Positions 42,918 to 43,297 of a stretch of DNA of 43,297 bases are shown here, one piece after another (the first letter of the stretch is position 1; every line of letters begins with the position of its first letter). The position numbers and the translations under genes were made by a program. A model generated the notes under the pieces. It saw nothing but the letters and a program-made list of their open reading frames with translations, made no database searches and was not told where the DNA came from. Source of the DNA: HGM13862 sp031553915 (GTDB lineage Bacteria; Bacillota; Dehalobacteriia; UBA4068); contig JAVBKT010000013.1 in the NCBI GenBank assembly GCA_031553915.1, positions 1-43,297 of the forward strand, given 5' to 3'.

Positions 42918-43153
42918 AGATAGTATCGCTCAATCCTTACTATAAGCGTAAGGCTACCCTCAACAAGGCAGTCCTTTTCAGGTAAAAGGAACCCTTTGAC
43001 ATCCGAGCAACACTGCACCAGCTCTTTACTACTGGGGTGTGACTCTCTCCATGCTTTGCGCTTTTCGGTTAGCCTTGGGCCGCGATAATTCTTCTCCAAA
43101 TCTGCGCCGGTCTGCTCCTAATCAGTCAGCATCTGTCTAAGCAAGGCATTCAC
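42902..43153 (-). pseudogene. Broken continuation of the M23 peptidase region
   Basis: The frame shifted by two bases relative to the peptidase reads VNALLRQMLTD, then an in-frame TAG (43120-43118), then a further open 71 codons that end at 42902, including LEKNYRGPRLTEKRKAWRE. No convincing start exists for this part (an in-frame ATG start would need a site that is absent). The TGTG at 43154-43151 is a plausible slip point. Together these look like an eroded phage-type gene, with a frameshift and a stop codon. Confidence 0.45.
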
Positions 43154-43296
43154 ACCTTGAGCGAAGTATTATCCCTAGCATAAGTAATAGTAGTTCCATA
43201 CCAAGCATGAAAATGGAGATGTGTCCCATATGAGGCACCTGTATTGCCTTGCTTACCAATAGTCTTTCCCTGCTTTACAGACACCCCAGCCTCAAT
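43150..43296 (-). CDS. C-terminus of an M23 (LytM) peptidase, cut by window edge
   Basis: The last 48 residues are in the window. They contain VKQGKTIGKQGNTG followed by GTHLHFHAWYG; the HLHFH is the zinc-binding H-x-H of M23 endopeptidases, which cut peptidoglycan cross-bridges and are common in phage tails and endolysins. The N-terminus lies beyond the right edge. The gene ends at 43150, perhaps early because of a frameshift (see the neighbouring pseudogene). Confidence 0.75.
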   Translation of the reverse strand: MEAGVSVKQGKTIGKQGNTGASYGTHLHFHAWYGTTITYARDNTSLKV

Positions 43297-43297
43297 A

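Overview
This window looks like chromosomal DNA of an anaerobic, endospore-forming member of the Bacillota, probably class Clostridia. The reasons are sortase-anchored pilus genes with LPxTG motifs (a monoderm trait), two short Cys-rich collagen-like proteins of the exosporium type, strong AGGAGG ribosome sites, consensus sigma-A promoters with exact 17-base spacers, and a VanR/VanS-like regulatory pair. I cannot name the genus from the sequence.

Layout. Positions 1-5.3 kb hold the start of a gene that leaves the window, a membrane-bound c-di-GMP phosphodiesterase (degenerate GGDEF plus EAL), a GyrI-like ligand-binding protein and a two-component system; a D,D-carboxypeptidase follows at 5.5-6.4 kb. 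Positions 6.5-12.4 kb hold two collagen-like proteins flanking an AraC regulator and a four-gene operon of zinc-ribbon proteins of unknown role. Positions 12.4-16.4 kb are a patchwork of small regulators (MmcQ/YjbR, a ribbon-helix-helix protein, two XRE proteins), a PAP2 phosphatase, and a phage-like divergent repressor / 59-residue ORF pair. Positions 16.6-25.8 kb are a pilus island: a BTAD regulator, a large fibro-slime adhesin (LPETG), a major pilin (LPSTG), a class C sortase, a Cna-B pilin (TPQTG) and a second sortase. Positions 25.8-30 kb hold a GNAT-YoaP protein, a TetR/radical-SAM operon with a palindromic operator inside its promoter, tRNA-Leu(UAG) and birA.

From 30 to 42.3 kb, all on the minus strand, are two amino-acid operons. 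One is aroF-aroB-aroA-aroC-pheA-aroE/aroK-aroQ, which covers all seven shikimate-pathway steps plus the phenylalanine branch. The other is leuA-leuC-leuD-leuB for leucine. Each is preceded by a good promoter, a short ORF with its own ribosome site, and a GC-rich hairpin with a U-run. The short ORF before aroF encodes 35 residues with 8 Phe; the one before leuA encodes 28 residues with 5 Leu, four of them CTA codons. These look like ribosome-mediated attenuators of the pheL/leuL kind, at loci where Bacillota usually use T-boxes, and they are the most interesting part of the window. The tRNA-Leu gene at 28.7 kb has the anticodon that reads CTA.

The right end has tRNA-Thr(CGU) followed by eroded, phage-like remnants, including the C-terminus of an M23 peptidase, which suggests an old integration next to the tRNA gene.
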